Notes under the pieces: model-generated
Database searches by the model: none
What the model saw: only the letters and a program-made list of their open reading frames with translations
Told to the model about the DNA's origin: nothing
Assembly (NCBI GenBank): GCA_905221605.1
Contig: CAJNDS010001379.1
Coordinates: 1 to 20,765 of the forward strand
DNA length: 20,765 bases
Source of the DNA: Symbiodinium natans
Taxonomy: Eukaryota > Sar > Dinophyceae > Suessiales > Symbiodiniaceae
Direction of reading: 5' to 3'
Position numbers and translations under genes: made by a program
Shown here: in pieces, positions 7,917 through 16,535 of the stretch
Numbering within the stretch: the first letter of the stretch is position 1
How the letters are laid out: each line of letters opens with the position of its first letter

Positions 7917-10900
7917 TGCAGGTCATCTGCGAGCTCACCAGCGCCAGTCGGTACATACTGGGCTACACTTTCAAGTCGGAGGAGGATCGCGAAGCGCAGC
8001 GGCGAATGGAAAACATCCTTGCCATCCTAACAAGTCAGAGCGCAGGCGCCGGCGTCGACAATCAGAAGATCTACAAGGCAGCCCACGCGGCGTTGCAGGG
8101 CAGGACCACGTCGACCTTCGAGGCATGCCACCTTCTGCTGGGCTTCCCGATCATCGAATTCTCCAGGGACAACGTCTGGGTACAGGTGGGGCCTCCAGAC
8201 ACCTGGACAGTGTGGGTGCCCAAGCATGAGGAACAGGTGGCCTTGCAGCAGCCCACTGACTACCGCAACAAGAAGATGCGCCAAGGTGGGAACCTGCCTG
8301 TTGCTCATCACTGGTACCGGGAAATGCAAACCACCTTCGGTGAACATGAGACGACCTTGCCAGTGGAAGGCAGGGAGCCGGTTTCCTGTCGGTTTAGTGA
8401 AGTCACCTTCCTGGACTTTTGCGCGGCTTTCAAGTACATCGGCGTGCAAGAACCACAGCCTCGCAGGCGCCCTGCAATCGTCGGCTACCAGAACTTCAAC
8501 CCGGACGAGGAGGCCGAAGCTTTCTACTACTCCAAGTTGCTGCTGCACCTGGTGTGGAAGGAACCTGGAGATTGGCTGTTGGAGCAGGATGCAGGAAGCC
8601 ATGCAGCAGCGTTCCAGCGCATCGCCCGAGACGTGCGCGGCCACCCAGACTTCCTTCGGTCGAGATGCTTCCCTCAGCTAGATGGCACCGTCGACGCCGC
8701 CCGCAAGCTGCAGGCCGTACAAGCGACGATGTACATGAAGGCCAAGATGCATCCGGCAAACCTGCGGGACGGCTGGGCCAACAGCAAGGTTGCCGAGGAG
8801 AACTACAAGGATTCCTTGCAAATATTGGAGGCACTGAAGGAGCGGTATGGAGGAGACATCGACTTCCTGGCCCCGGACTCTGTGCCCACCGGAGCTGCCC
8901 TCAATGCCTTTGCGCCGGTCGAGGAAGGCGAAGAATCATTCGAGATGTTGACGGTTGAGAACCCCTGCCCGGAGACCACGCGCCAGTGCCAAGAGCACAT
9001 CGTCCAGTCAGTTCTGAGGCAGCCGAACACCAAGGACACGCAGAATACTCAGCGTCTGCACATGCTCCTCCACGGGCCCGGCGGCAGCGGCAAGTCCGTG
9101 GTGGTACGCGCAGCAGCTCACGTCCTGCGGCAAAGCAAGAAAGGATGCATCATAGCGGCGCCCACGGGTGTGGCAGCATTCAACATCAACGGTGTCACCC
9201 TCCATCAATGTTGCTTGCTCCCCGTAGTGAACCAAAGCCACGGCAAGGCCTGCGACATGCCGCTGCCGGACCGCCAGAAGTTAGCCACTCTCAGAGACAT
9301 CTGGTCGAAGGTCAGCGTTCTGTTCGTTGACGAGATGAGCTTCATCCCCTCCTGGATGTTGGAGCGTCTGGATCAGCATCTCCGTCTTGCCAGAGATCTG
9401 CAAACCCTGCCCTTCGGAGGACTGCACGTCATCTTTGCCGGGGACCTGTATCAGTTGCCTCCACCAAGCGGGCTGCCGGCCTTCGCCAGCCGGCTTTGGC
9501 TGCTCTTCCAGCTCTGCGAGTTAGAAGGAAACCAGCGGGCCGCACGCGACCCAGCCTGGGCCGCTCTGCTGGCACGCGTTCGGGTGGGACAGCAGACCGA
9601 CGCCGACATTGAGGTGCTGCGGAATATGGTGATCAAGAAAGGCAGCAAGAAGCGGCCCGCCCCGAAAGCCGTGAACCTATACGCCACTCGCCAAGCAGTC
9701 GCCGAAAGCAACCGCCGCTACAAGGAAGAGCACGTCTTGAACACAGGAGAACAGCTACACGATTGCCCAGCTGTCGACACCAACGTCAAGACCGGTGTGC
9801 CGCTGTCTCCAGATGCCGTCTGGGCCGAGCCGGAGAACACGGGTGGCTTGGTAGGCCTGCTGCAGGTGGCCATTGGGCTCCGTGTCATGCTCAGATACAA
9901 CATCGACGTGCGAGATGGCTTGGTCAATGGCGCCTGTGGCACGGTGGAGCACATTGACACCGAGAAAGCCGGCGGGGAAGTCGAGAGGATCTGGGTTTCT
10001 TTCGAGAAGAATGCTGGGGCCACTTGGCGAGCAGAGCACGAAACCTCCTGCGTGGCAATCTCGAGGCGCTCGGCCACGTACCTTGACAGAGACGGCAGCA
10101 AGGCATCGAGGCATCAATTCCCGCTCGTTCTCGCCAAAGCCATCTCGATCCACAAGAGCCAGGCAGCTACCTGTAAGGACGGAGCGCATACCCGCCTCGA
10201 TCACACCATCTTCGCAGAAGGTCAAGCCTACGTCGCCCTGAGCCGCTGCCCCGAGCAGGCACTCTGCAGCTTGGAGCACTTCAACCCCAAGGCTTTGCGG
10301 TTCAACGCCAACGCAGAGTGGGCCCTGACCAAGCTGAGGGCGCAACAAGCCGACCGGGACGGCCCGGATCTCTGGAAGGCGTTGTTCAAGCCGGAGCAGA
10401 ACAAGGAGTTCTATGAAAGACGACTAGCTGAGATGGGGACGCCCGACTGGAACCGTCTCAAGCCAGACCACGGCGAGCGCATCGAGCGGCCCTGGTGTTG
10501 TGCACTATGCGGCACGGAGGCTCCCAACACCAAAGCTGCCATCAAGGCTCATAAGCGCAAGTGCCCGGCCAAGCCACCAGCCAAGACGAACGCCAAAAGC
10601 AAAGCAAAGGCCAAAGCAAAATGCAAAGCAAAGTTCGTCTTCATGGGCCTAGGCAAACGGGCTGCAGAAAGCTCTTGCGCGGCCGGGTCTTTGGCCAAGA
10701 TGCAACGGACAGGCAGCCGACCCGATCAAGACACACCTGCAGGCCTGTATTTTGAGGCGCAAGAGCAAGCTCTCTGCGGCATGCACGCCCTGAACATGGC
10801 CTTGGGGGCAGCCTTCTTCACTGAAGCGGACATGGACAACGCCGTGCAGGTTGTCCTCGAAGAAGGTGGGGTGGAACGAGGTGAAGCTGCAGAGGACCAC

Positions 10901-11212
10901 GCGGCGCCAGGTGGCTTATACTCCTCGGAAGTGCTTGCGCAGGTACTGCAAACCAAAGCCATGGCTGCTTTTGGTCGTGTGAGGTGGCAAATGGACCTTC
11001 AACCCGTCGTGAGCAAGCACGATCTGGAAGCAGCTGCCGGGGCGGTGCAGAACCGGGACAACGCACACTGGGTGGCATATCGATATTTCCATGAGAAGAT
11101 CTTCAGGTTGGACTCCCTGGCTCGTACCCGCAGAGCAGAGCAGATACCGGAAGCCGTCTTCTTGGCGGAGCTCGCTCGACATCCCGCGACCTACTGCATC
11201 CGAGAGGTCTAG
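7916..11212 (+). CDS. Helitron RepHel protein, C-terminal part: catalytic tyrosines, PIF1 helicase, Josephin domain
   Basis: This continues the Rep gene in the -1 frame from CTG at 7916 (residue 974, numbering the two parts as one protein of about 2,071). RYILGYTFKSE carries the tyrosine pair of Rep (Y986, Y990; codons 7952 and 7964), one residue different from the canonical YxxKYxxK. The linker has the Helitron signatures ACHLLLGFPIIEFSRDNVWV and AFYYSKLLLHLVW. The PIF1-type helicase has Walker A GPGGSGKS (9074-9097), Walker B LFVDEMS (D at 9329), GDLYQLPP (9440-9463), KAISIHKSQA (about 10137) and AYVALSRC (about 10228). A C2HC finger (CALC...HKRKC, C1835 and C1838) and a Lys/Ala-rich linker (10561-10640) follow. 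The end is a Josephin-like cysteine protease. The open frame itself reaches back to 7898, where a local ATG would give a protein lacking the HUH motif. The stop is TAG at 11210-11212. Confidence 0.9.
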   Translation: MQVICELTSASRYILGYTFKSEEDREAQRRMENILAILTSQSAGAGVDNQKIYKAAHAALQGRTTSTFEACHLLLGFPIIEFSRDNVWVQVGPPDTWTVWVPKHEEQVALQQPTDYRNKKMRQGGNLPVAHHWYREMQTTFGEHETTLPVEGREPVSCRFSEVTFLDFCAAFKYIGVQEPQPRRRPAIVGYQNFNPDEEAEAFYYSKLLLHLVWKEPGDWLLEQDAGSHAAAFQRIARDVRGHPDFLRSRCFPQLDGTVDAARKLQAVQATMYMKAKMHPANLRDGWANSKVAEENYKDSLQILEALKERYGGDIDFLAPDSVPTGAALNAFAPVEEGEESFEMLTVENPCPETTRQCQEHIVQSVLRQPNTKDTQNTQRLHMLLHGPGGSGKSVVVRAAAHVLRQSKKGCIIAAPTGVAAFNINGVTLHQCCLLPVVNQSHGKACDMPLPDRQKLATLRDIWSKVSVLFVDEMSFIPSWMLERLDQHLRLARDLQTLPFGGLHVIFAGDLYQLPPPSGLPAFASRLWLLFQLCELEGNQRAARDPAWAALLARVRVGQQTDADIEVLRNMVIKKGSKKRPAPKAVNLYATRQAVAESNRRYKEEHVLNTGEQLHDCPAVDTNVKTGVPLSPDAVWAEPENTGGLVGLLQVAIGLRVMLRYNIDVRDGLVNGACGTVEHIDTEKAGGEVERIWVSFEKNAGATWRAEHETSCVAISRRSATYLDRDGSKASRHQFPLVLAKAISIHKSQAATCKDGAHTRLDHTIFAEGQAYVALSRCPEQALCSLEHFNPKALRFNANAEWALTKLRAQQADRDGPDLWKALFKPEQNKEFYERRLAEMGTPDWNRLKPDHGERIERPWCCALCGTEAPNTKAAIKAHKRKCPAKPPAKTNAKSKAKAKAKCKAKFVFMGLGKRAAESSCAAGSLAKMQRTGSRPDQDTPAGLYFEAQEQALCGMHALNMALGAAFFTEADMDNAVQVVLEEGGVERGEAAEDHAAPGGLYSSEVLAQVLQTKAMAAFGRVRWQMDLQPVVSKHDLEAAAGAVQNRDNAHWVAYRYFHEKIFRLDSLARTRRAEQIPEAVFLAELARHPATYCIREV
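10735..11209 (+). other. Josephin-type deubiquitinase domain within the Helitron protein
   Basis: These are the last 158 or so residues of the protein. FEAQEQALCGMHALNMALG matches the start of the Josephin fold: the oxyanion Gln five residues before the catalytic Cys (Q1922, C1927, codon 10775) and the conserved His three residues after it. NAHWVAYRYF supplies the catalytic His (H2024, codon 11066). KIFRLDSL supplies the third residue, Asp (D2039, codon 11111), as in the Josephin-1/2 branch; ataxin-3 has Asn there. Length and spacing fit a compact Josephin domain. Known family members cleave ubiquitin from proteins. That activity is inferred here, but no catalytic residue is missing. Confidence 0.8.
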
Positions 11213-11430
11213 CCGCGGCTGCCATCTCCTAACACTGTTGTGATGCCGCGAGGACACCTCTGGTGCTCCACGCCAACGTTTCACCCCCCCACAGACCAGC
11301 GTTCTCACGCGAGATCGCACAAGGCAAGGCAGAAACCAAGGCGCCAGCTCATGCTCATGTGATGGATGGATGTGTGGCACGACTGGCGCCCCAGCAAACC
11401 TGAGCAACAACTGCGCCGCTCTTCTCTGCG
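11213..11430. other. GC-rich 3' flank of the Helitron gene
   Basis: About 220 bp of GC-rich, apparently non-coding DNA follow the stop. I looked for a Helitron 3' end (a short hairpin followed by CTRR and then T) here and farther downstream and found none I could defend. Composition switches to AT-rich near 11430, which may be close to an element boundary. Confidence 0.4.
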
Positions 11431-12080
11431 GGCTCAAGATTAGAGTTACCCCAAACAAAAGACATGGTTTTCTTTCAGAAACCTATCCAAAAATCGAGAC
11501 GAGGTGTCGAAACAATCAAATCAATATCACCATGACAAGACGAAAGACAAGAATTACAAGCATTGGCTGTCAAGAACCAACATGCTCAACTTCTCCTGGC
11601 CCAGAACTGCAGACATAGACAGAAGACCACCAGACCTTCAAGCATCAGGTCCGTCTCTTCCACGGAGTTCAGAAAGGTTTTAATGAATTGTTATATCAAA
11701 TGTTGCCGAAGAGACACCTCCAGCAACAAATCAAATTCTTTTTCTCCCCGAGAAGGCTCAAGAGATCGTGGGACCGAAAATATTGCCCTTTCCACCCCAA
11801 ATAGTCCGGACACAATATCCGATTTCATAGAACTGAAATCCGAATTTGCAAAAACAATACCAATATTAATTGAAATTCCTCTATATTCTCTGAAATTTCG
11901 AGGGGGTGAAATGAACCATTATCATTCTAAAGAATTGCAATCCAAAAATTATTCAAATTACAAGATATGTAATTCAAATATTCGTGGAACCATATCAATT
12001 GTAATAATATATCGAAACTTCGAGGCTAACACCCACAGACAAGGGTCAACAAAGAGTCGGGACATCAGGAGAATTATAAT
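11430..12080. other. AT-rich island
   Basis: There is a sharp compositional change from the GC-rich Helitron gene to AT-rich DNA, with words such as AAATTTG, CAAATTATT and TGAAATTC. It does not resemble the satellites on either side. Apart from the ORF at 11563-12180 I see no gene. The contrast suggests a different origin from the transposon and the satellites. Confidence 0.6.
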
Positions 12081-12180
12081 GAATACCCTCAAAAAGAACT
12101 CCCAGATCTTCAAGATTTTAATTCTGGAGGTTTTGATCAATTATCCAGAAGTCCCCAGATCTTCCAAATTTGAATTCTAA
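11563..12180 (+). CDS. Unrecognised 205-codon ORF in AT-rich DNA
   Basis: One + frame is open for 205 codons in DNA that is clearly AT-rich, where stop codons should be frequent, so the length is more than I would expect by chance. The residues are rich in Ser, Asn, Ile, Lys and Arg (for example SNSFSPREGSRDRGTENI) and I recognise no domain. The last 40 or so codons run into the degenerate repeats starting near 12080, whose reading in this frame gives recurring SSKFEF-like text. There is no clear start context and no neighbour that explains it. It could be a fast-evolving gene, an exon, or an accident of composition. Confidence 0.25.
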   Translation: MAVKNQHAQLLLAQNCRHRQKTTRPSSIRSVSSTEFRKVLMNCYIKCCRRDTSSNKSNSFSPREGSRDRGTENIALSTPNSPDTISDFIELKSEFAKTIPILIEIPLYSLKFRGGEMNHYHSKELQSKNYSNYKICNSNIRGTISIVIIYRNFEANTHRQGSTKSRDIRRIIMNTLKKNSQIFKILILEVLINYPEVPRSSKFEF

Positions 12181-12475
12181 AGATTTTTTGAGGACTTATT
12201 CAGATATCCAGTATTTATCAAATCCTTCAAAATTTGAATTCCGAAAATTCCAGAGGTTTTGAATCGATATCCAAAGATCCCCAGGCCTTCTAAATTTGAA
12301 TCCTGGAGGACTGCAGGCGATTTTGATCAATTATCCAGAAATCCCCAGATCTTCCAAATTTGAAATCTAGAGTTTTGGGATCCATATCCAAAGATACCCA
12401 GGCTTTCAAAATTTTAATTCTTGAGGTTTTGGGCCGATACAGACCTTCAAAATTTGAATTCTGGCGCAAGCCCCC
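12080..12475. repeat. Degenerate 53-65-bp repeats
   Basis: About six diverged units share a GAGGTTTTGATCAATTATCC start, a CAGAAATCCCCAGATCTTCC middle and a CCAAATTTGAATTCT end. Recognisable starts fall near 12126, 12190, 12253, 12318, 12370 and 12423. The units have drifted far more than those of the other satellites, so the array appears old. It stops at the C-rich tract near 12466. Confidence 0.75.
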
Positions 12476-12654
12476 CCACCCCAGCCCCCCATCCCCCCCA
12501 GCCCCCCCAAGCCCAACCACCAAAAATGTAAAACATTGAAAGGCAAAAAACAAAACCCGGCAAAACCCCCCAAAACCCCCCAAAACCCGACAAAACCCCC
12601 CAAAACCCGACAAAACCCCCCAAAACTCCGGACACAAACCCTATACAATTTCTA
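12466..12654. repeat. C-rich tract and CCCCCCAAAA repeats next to the telomere array (copy 1)
   Basis: A run of C-rich DNA (CCCCCCC blocks, 12470-12515) is followed by an AT-rich spacer, then 10-bp repeats alternating CCCCCCAAAA and CCCGACAAAA (about 12556-12625). The unit ends with CTCCGGACACAAACCCTATA and a short CAATTTCTATA just before the telomere array. The last part recurs at 13237-13327 before the second interior array. The opposite strand is G6T4-like and could form G-quadruplexes. The reverse-strand ORFs of 62-115 codons here are repeat artefacts. Confidence 0.85.
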
Positions 12655-12840
12655 TAAACCCTAAACCCTAAACCCTAAACCCTAAACCCTAAACCCTAAA
12701 CCCTAAACCCCTAAACCCCTAAACCCTAAACCCTAAACCCTAAACCCTAAACCCTAAACCCTAAACCCTAAACCCTAAACCCTAAACCCTAAACCCTAAA
12801 CCCTAAACCCTAAACCCTAAACCCTAAACCCTTAAACCCT
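12655..12840. repeat. Interstitial telomere array 1
   Basis: About 26 CCCTAAA units, with a few CCCCTAAA variants near 12709-12720 and a CTTAAACCC variant near its end. Its orientation is the same as that of the array at 1-181. The left flank is the C6A4 repeat and the right flank is the CTCAAGGCCAGGATAAATAG post-telomeric sequence. Confidence 0.95.
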
Positions 12841-12900
12841 CAAGGCCAGGATAAATAGAAATTGTAGGTGTTTCATTACGAGCAGCTCGTGCAATAATCC
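12841..12900. repeat. Truncated post-telomeric flank
   Basis: This matches the sequence after the array at 1-181 up to about the AGCTCG word, with a few substitutions. It then switches to the C-rich minisatellite instead of continuing into the 65-bp satellite. It is therefore a broken copy of the subtelomeric unit. Confidence 0.8.
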
Positions 12901-12904
12901 TTCC

Positions 12905-13215
12905 CAACGCAGCCCCCCTCAGCCCCCCCAGCCCCCCCAGCCCCCCCAGCCCCTCCAGCCCCCTCCATCCACCCTCCAGCCCGTCCAGCCCCTTCAGTTT
13001 CCCTCCAGCCCAGCCCCAGCCCCTCCAGCCCCCAGCCCCTATAGCCCCCCCACTTTTTCCAGCTCTTGAGTTCCTCCAGCCCCTCCAGCCCCTCCAGCCC
13101 CTCCCTTCCAGCCCCCGCCCTGCAACCCAGCCTCAGCCCCTCCAGCCCAGCCCCTCCAGCCCCTCCAGCCCCTCCGGCCCCTCCAGCCCCTGCAGCCCCT
13201 CCAGCCCACCTCCGG
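12905..13215. repeat. 9-bp CCAGCCCCT minisatellite
   Basis: A tandem array of about 9-bp units with CCAGCCCCT as consensus and variants CCAGCCCCC and CCGGCCCCT. It is interrupted near 13040-13075. Reverse-strand translation gives monotonous Gly-Leu-Glu text for up to 144 codons. Nothing supports expression, so I treat it as simple repeat DNA. The G-rich complementary strand is quadruplex-prone. Confidence 0.9.
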
Positions 13216-13229
13216 CCCAAACCATTGGA

Positions 13230-13327
13230 GTAAAAGCAAAAAACGAAACCCGGCAAAACCCCCCAAAACCCCCCAAAACCCCCCAAAACCCCCCAAAACT
13301 CCGGACACAAACCCTATACAATTTCTA
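13230..13327. repeat. CCCCCCAAAA repeats next to the telomere array (copy 2)
   Basis: A second copy of the pre-telomeric block. GCAAAAAACGAAACCCGGC is followed by four CCCCCCAAAA units, then CTCCGGACACAAACCCTATA and CAATTTCTATA, directly abutting interstitial array 2. It differs from copy 1 mainly in the number and purity of the 10-bp units. Confidence 0.9.
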
Positions 13328-13417
13328 TAAACCCTAAACCCTAAACCCTAGACCCTAAACCCTAAACCCTAAACCCTAAACCCTAAACCCTAAACCCTAA
13401 ACCCTAAACCCTAAACC
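13328..13417. repeat. Interstitial telomere array 2
   Basis: About 13 CCCTAAA units with one CCCTAGA variant near 13349. It has the same orientation and the same flanks on both sides as interstitial array 1, but half its length. Confidence 0.95.
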
Positions 13418-16400
13418 CTCAAGGCCAGAATAAATAGAAATTGTATGTGTTTCATTACGAATAGCTCGATTCCTGCAGGCAAAGAGGTTTAAGTAAATTG
13501 AACATATTGGCACAGTTGACCCCTGCAAACCCTTATCCTGGCTCACTAGTTACCTCAACTAGGGAGGAGAAGGCCAAGCTCCTTGATTGCATTCACACAA
13601 GCCCCGATCCCTGACCCAAATTCAGGAGGCTAACGCAAGGCTTGTATTCACACAGGCTTTGATCACATCCCGACCTGGAATGCAAGGCTCCCGACCCAGT
13701 TGTGGGGGGGGGGGGAACGCAAAGGCCCCTTCAGTTACATAAGCCCTGCTCACACACCGACCCAATTAGGGAGGTGAATACAAAGGCTCCTTGGCAGCAT
13801 TCACACAGGCTCTGATCACATCCCGACCAAATTAGGGAGGGGAACGCAAAGGCTCCATGGCTGCATTTACACAGGCCCTCATCACATCCCGACCCAATTA
13901 GGGAGGGGAAAGCAAGGCTCCTTGGCTGCATTTACACAGGCCCTGATCACATCCCGACCCAATTAGGGAGGTGAATACAAAGGCTCCTGGGCTGCATTTA
14001 CACAGACCCTGATCACATCCTGACCCAATTCGGGAGGTGAGCACTGCATTTACACAGGCCCTGATCACATCCTGACCCAAAGTAGGGAGAGAAACAAAAG
14101 GCTCCTTGGCTGAATTTACACAGGCCCTGATCACATCCCGACCCAATTAGGGAGGTGACTACAAAGGCTCCTTGGCAGCATTCACACAGGCCCTGATCAC
14201 ATCCCGACCCAATTAGGGAGGGGAATGCAAGGCTCCTTGGCTGCCTTGACACAGGCCCTGATCACATCCCGACCCAATTAGGGAGAATCACAAGGCTCCT
14301 TGGCTGCATTTACACAGGTCTTGATCACATCCCGACCCAATTAGGGAGGTGACTACAACGGCTCCTTGGCAGCATTCACAGAGGCCCTGATCACATCCCG
14401 ACCCAATTAGGGAGGGGAATGCAAGGCTCCTTGGCTGCATTGACACAGGCCCTGATCACATCCCGACCCAATTAGGGAGAATCACAATGCTCCTTGGCTG
14501 CATTTACACAGGTCTTGATCACATCCCGACCCAATTAGGGAGGTGAATACAAAGGCTCCTTGGCTGCATTTACACAGGCCCTGGTCACATCCCGACTCAA
14601 TTAGGGAGGGGAATGCAAGGCTCCTTGGCTGCGTTTAGACAGGCCCTGATCACATCCCGACCCAATTAGGGAGATGAATACAAGGCTCCTTGGCAGCATT
14701 TTCACAGGCCCTGATCACATCCCGACCCAATTAGGGAGAATCACAAGGCTCCTTGGCTGCATTTACACAGGTCTTGATCACATCCCGACCCAATTAGGGA
14801 GGTGAATACAAAGGCTCCTTGGCTGCCGTTACACAGGCCCTGATCACATCCCGACCCAATTCGGGAGGGGAATGCAAGGCTCCTTGGCTGCATTTACACA
14901 GGCTGACCCAATTAGGGAGAGAAACACAAGGCGCCTTGGCTGCATTTACACAGCCCTTGATCACATCCCGACCCAATTAGGGAGGTAAATACAAAGGCTC
15001 CTTGGCAGCATTCACACAGGCCCTGATCACATCCCGACCCAATTAGGGAGGGGAATGCAAGGCTCCTTGGCTGCATTTACACAGGCCCTGATCACATCCC
15101 GACCCAATTAGGGAGGGGAATGCCAGGGCTCCTTGGCTGCATTCAAACAGGCCCTGGTCACATCCCGACCCAATTAGGGAGGGGAATGCAAGGCTCCTTG
15201 GCTGCATTTACACAAACCCTGATCACATCCTGAACCATTTAGGGAGGGCAATGCAAGGCTCCCTGGCTGCATTTACACAGGCCCTGGGAGGGGAATGCAA
15301 GGCTCCTTGGCTGCATTTACACAGGCCCTGATCACATCCCGACCCAATTAGGGAGAATCACAAGGCTCCTTGGCTGCATTTCGCACAGGTCTTGATAACA
15401 TCCCGACCCAATTAGGGAGGTGAATACAAAGGCTCCTTGGCTGCAGTTACACAGGCCCTGATCACATCCCGACCCAATTCGGGAGGGGAACGCAAGGCTC
15501 CTTGGCTGCATTTACACAGGCCCTGATCACATCCTGATCCAATTAGGGATAGAAACACAAGGCTCCTTGGCTGCATTTACACAGCCCTTGATCACATCCC
15601 GACCCAATTAGGAAGGTAAATACAAAGGCTCCTTGGCTGCATTTTACACAGGCCCTGGTCACATCCCGACCCAATTAGGGAGGGGAAGACAAGGCTCCTT
15701 GGCTGCATTTACACAGGCCCTGATCACATCCCGACCCAATTAGGGAGGGGAATGCAAGGCTCCTTGGCTGCATTTACACAGGCCCTGATCACATCCCGAC
15801 CCAATTAGGGAGAATCACAAGGCTCCTTGGCTGCATTTACACAGGTCCTGATCACATCCCGACCCAATTAGGGCGGTGAATACAAAGGCTCCTTGGCTGC
15901 ATTTACACAGGCCCTGGTCACATCCCGACTCAATTAGGGAGGGGAATGCAAGGCTCCTTGGCTGCGTTTAGACAGGCCCTGATCACATCCCGACCCAATT
16001 AGGGAGAGGAACACAAGCCTCCTTGGCAGCATTTTCACAGGCCTTGATCACATCCCGACCCAATTAGGGAAGGGAATGCAATGCTTCTTGGCTGCATTCA
16101 CACAGGCCCTGATCACATCCGGACCCAATTCGGGAAGGGAATGCAAGGCTCCTTGGCTGCAGTCACACCACATCCGGCCCCAAATTAGGGAAGGGAATGC
16201 AAGGCTCCTTGGCTGCATTTACACAGGCTTTCGTGACCCAATTAGGGAGGGGAATGATAGGCTCCGTGGCAATTAAGGAGGGGAATGCAAAGCTCCTTGG
16301 CTGCGTCTACACAGCCCTGATCACATTCCGACCCAATTCGGCATCCCGACCCAATTAAGGAGGGAAACGCAAGGCTCCTTGGCTGCATTTACACAGGCCC

Positions 16401-16535
16401 TGATCACATCCCGACCCAATTAGGGAGGGGAACGCAAGGCTCCTGGCTGCATTTACACAGGCCCTGATCACATCCCGACCCAATGAGGGGAATGCAAGAA
16501 TTTACACAGGCCCGGATCACACCCCGACCCACATT
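13418..16535. repeat. Second copy of the left subtelomere: flank plus 65/66-bp satellite, block B
   Basis: From 13418 the sequence repeats 181 onward at a constant offset of 13,237 bp to at least position 1040. I count roughly a dozen mismatches by eye, and both copies have the same 12-G run. Farther on, the copies still correspond, but copy A has accumulated net indels (offset about 13,247 near 1861). Block B units are more regular than those of A and keep the 65/66-bp period to about 16320, after which units are truncated. No gene is visible; the reverse-strand ORFs are repeat artefacts. Confidence 0.93.

Noticed and set aside
7898-7930. Separate gene starting at ATG 7898
   Set aside because: The ATG overlaps the end of the Rep homology in the other frame. 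Family similarity continues across the join at 7916, so this is the second half of one gene rather than an independent start.
11213-12660. Helitron 3' terminus (hairpin plus CTRR) and the matching 5' TC end
   Set aside because: Several CTAG words exist, for example at the stop codon and near 12367, but none has a convincing hairpin just upstream, and no paired 5' end could be recognised. Element borders are left undefined.
12876-13310. Reverse-strand Gly-Leu-Glu repeat proteins of 62-144 codons
   Set aside because: They are direct readings of a 9-bp C-rich minisatellite and the C6A4 repeat, with no start context or conserved non-repeat domain.
12655-13417. Ancient chromosome end-to-end fusion
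   Set aside because: A fusion would place telomere arrays head to head (CCCTAAA meeting TTTAGGG). All arrays here point the same way and share flanks.
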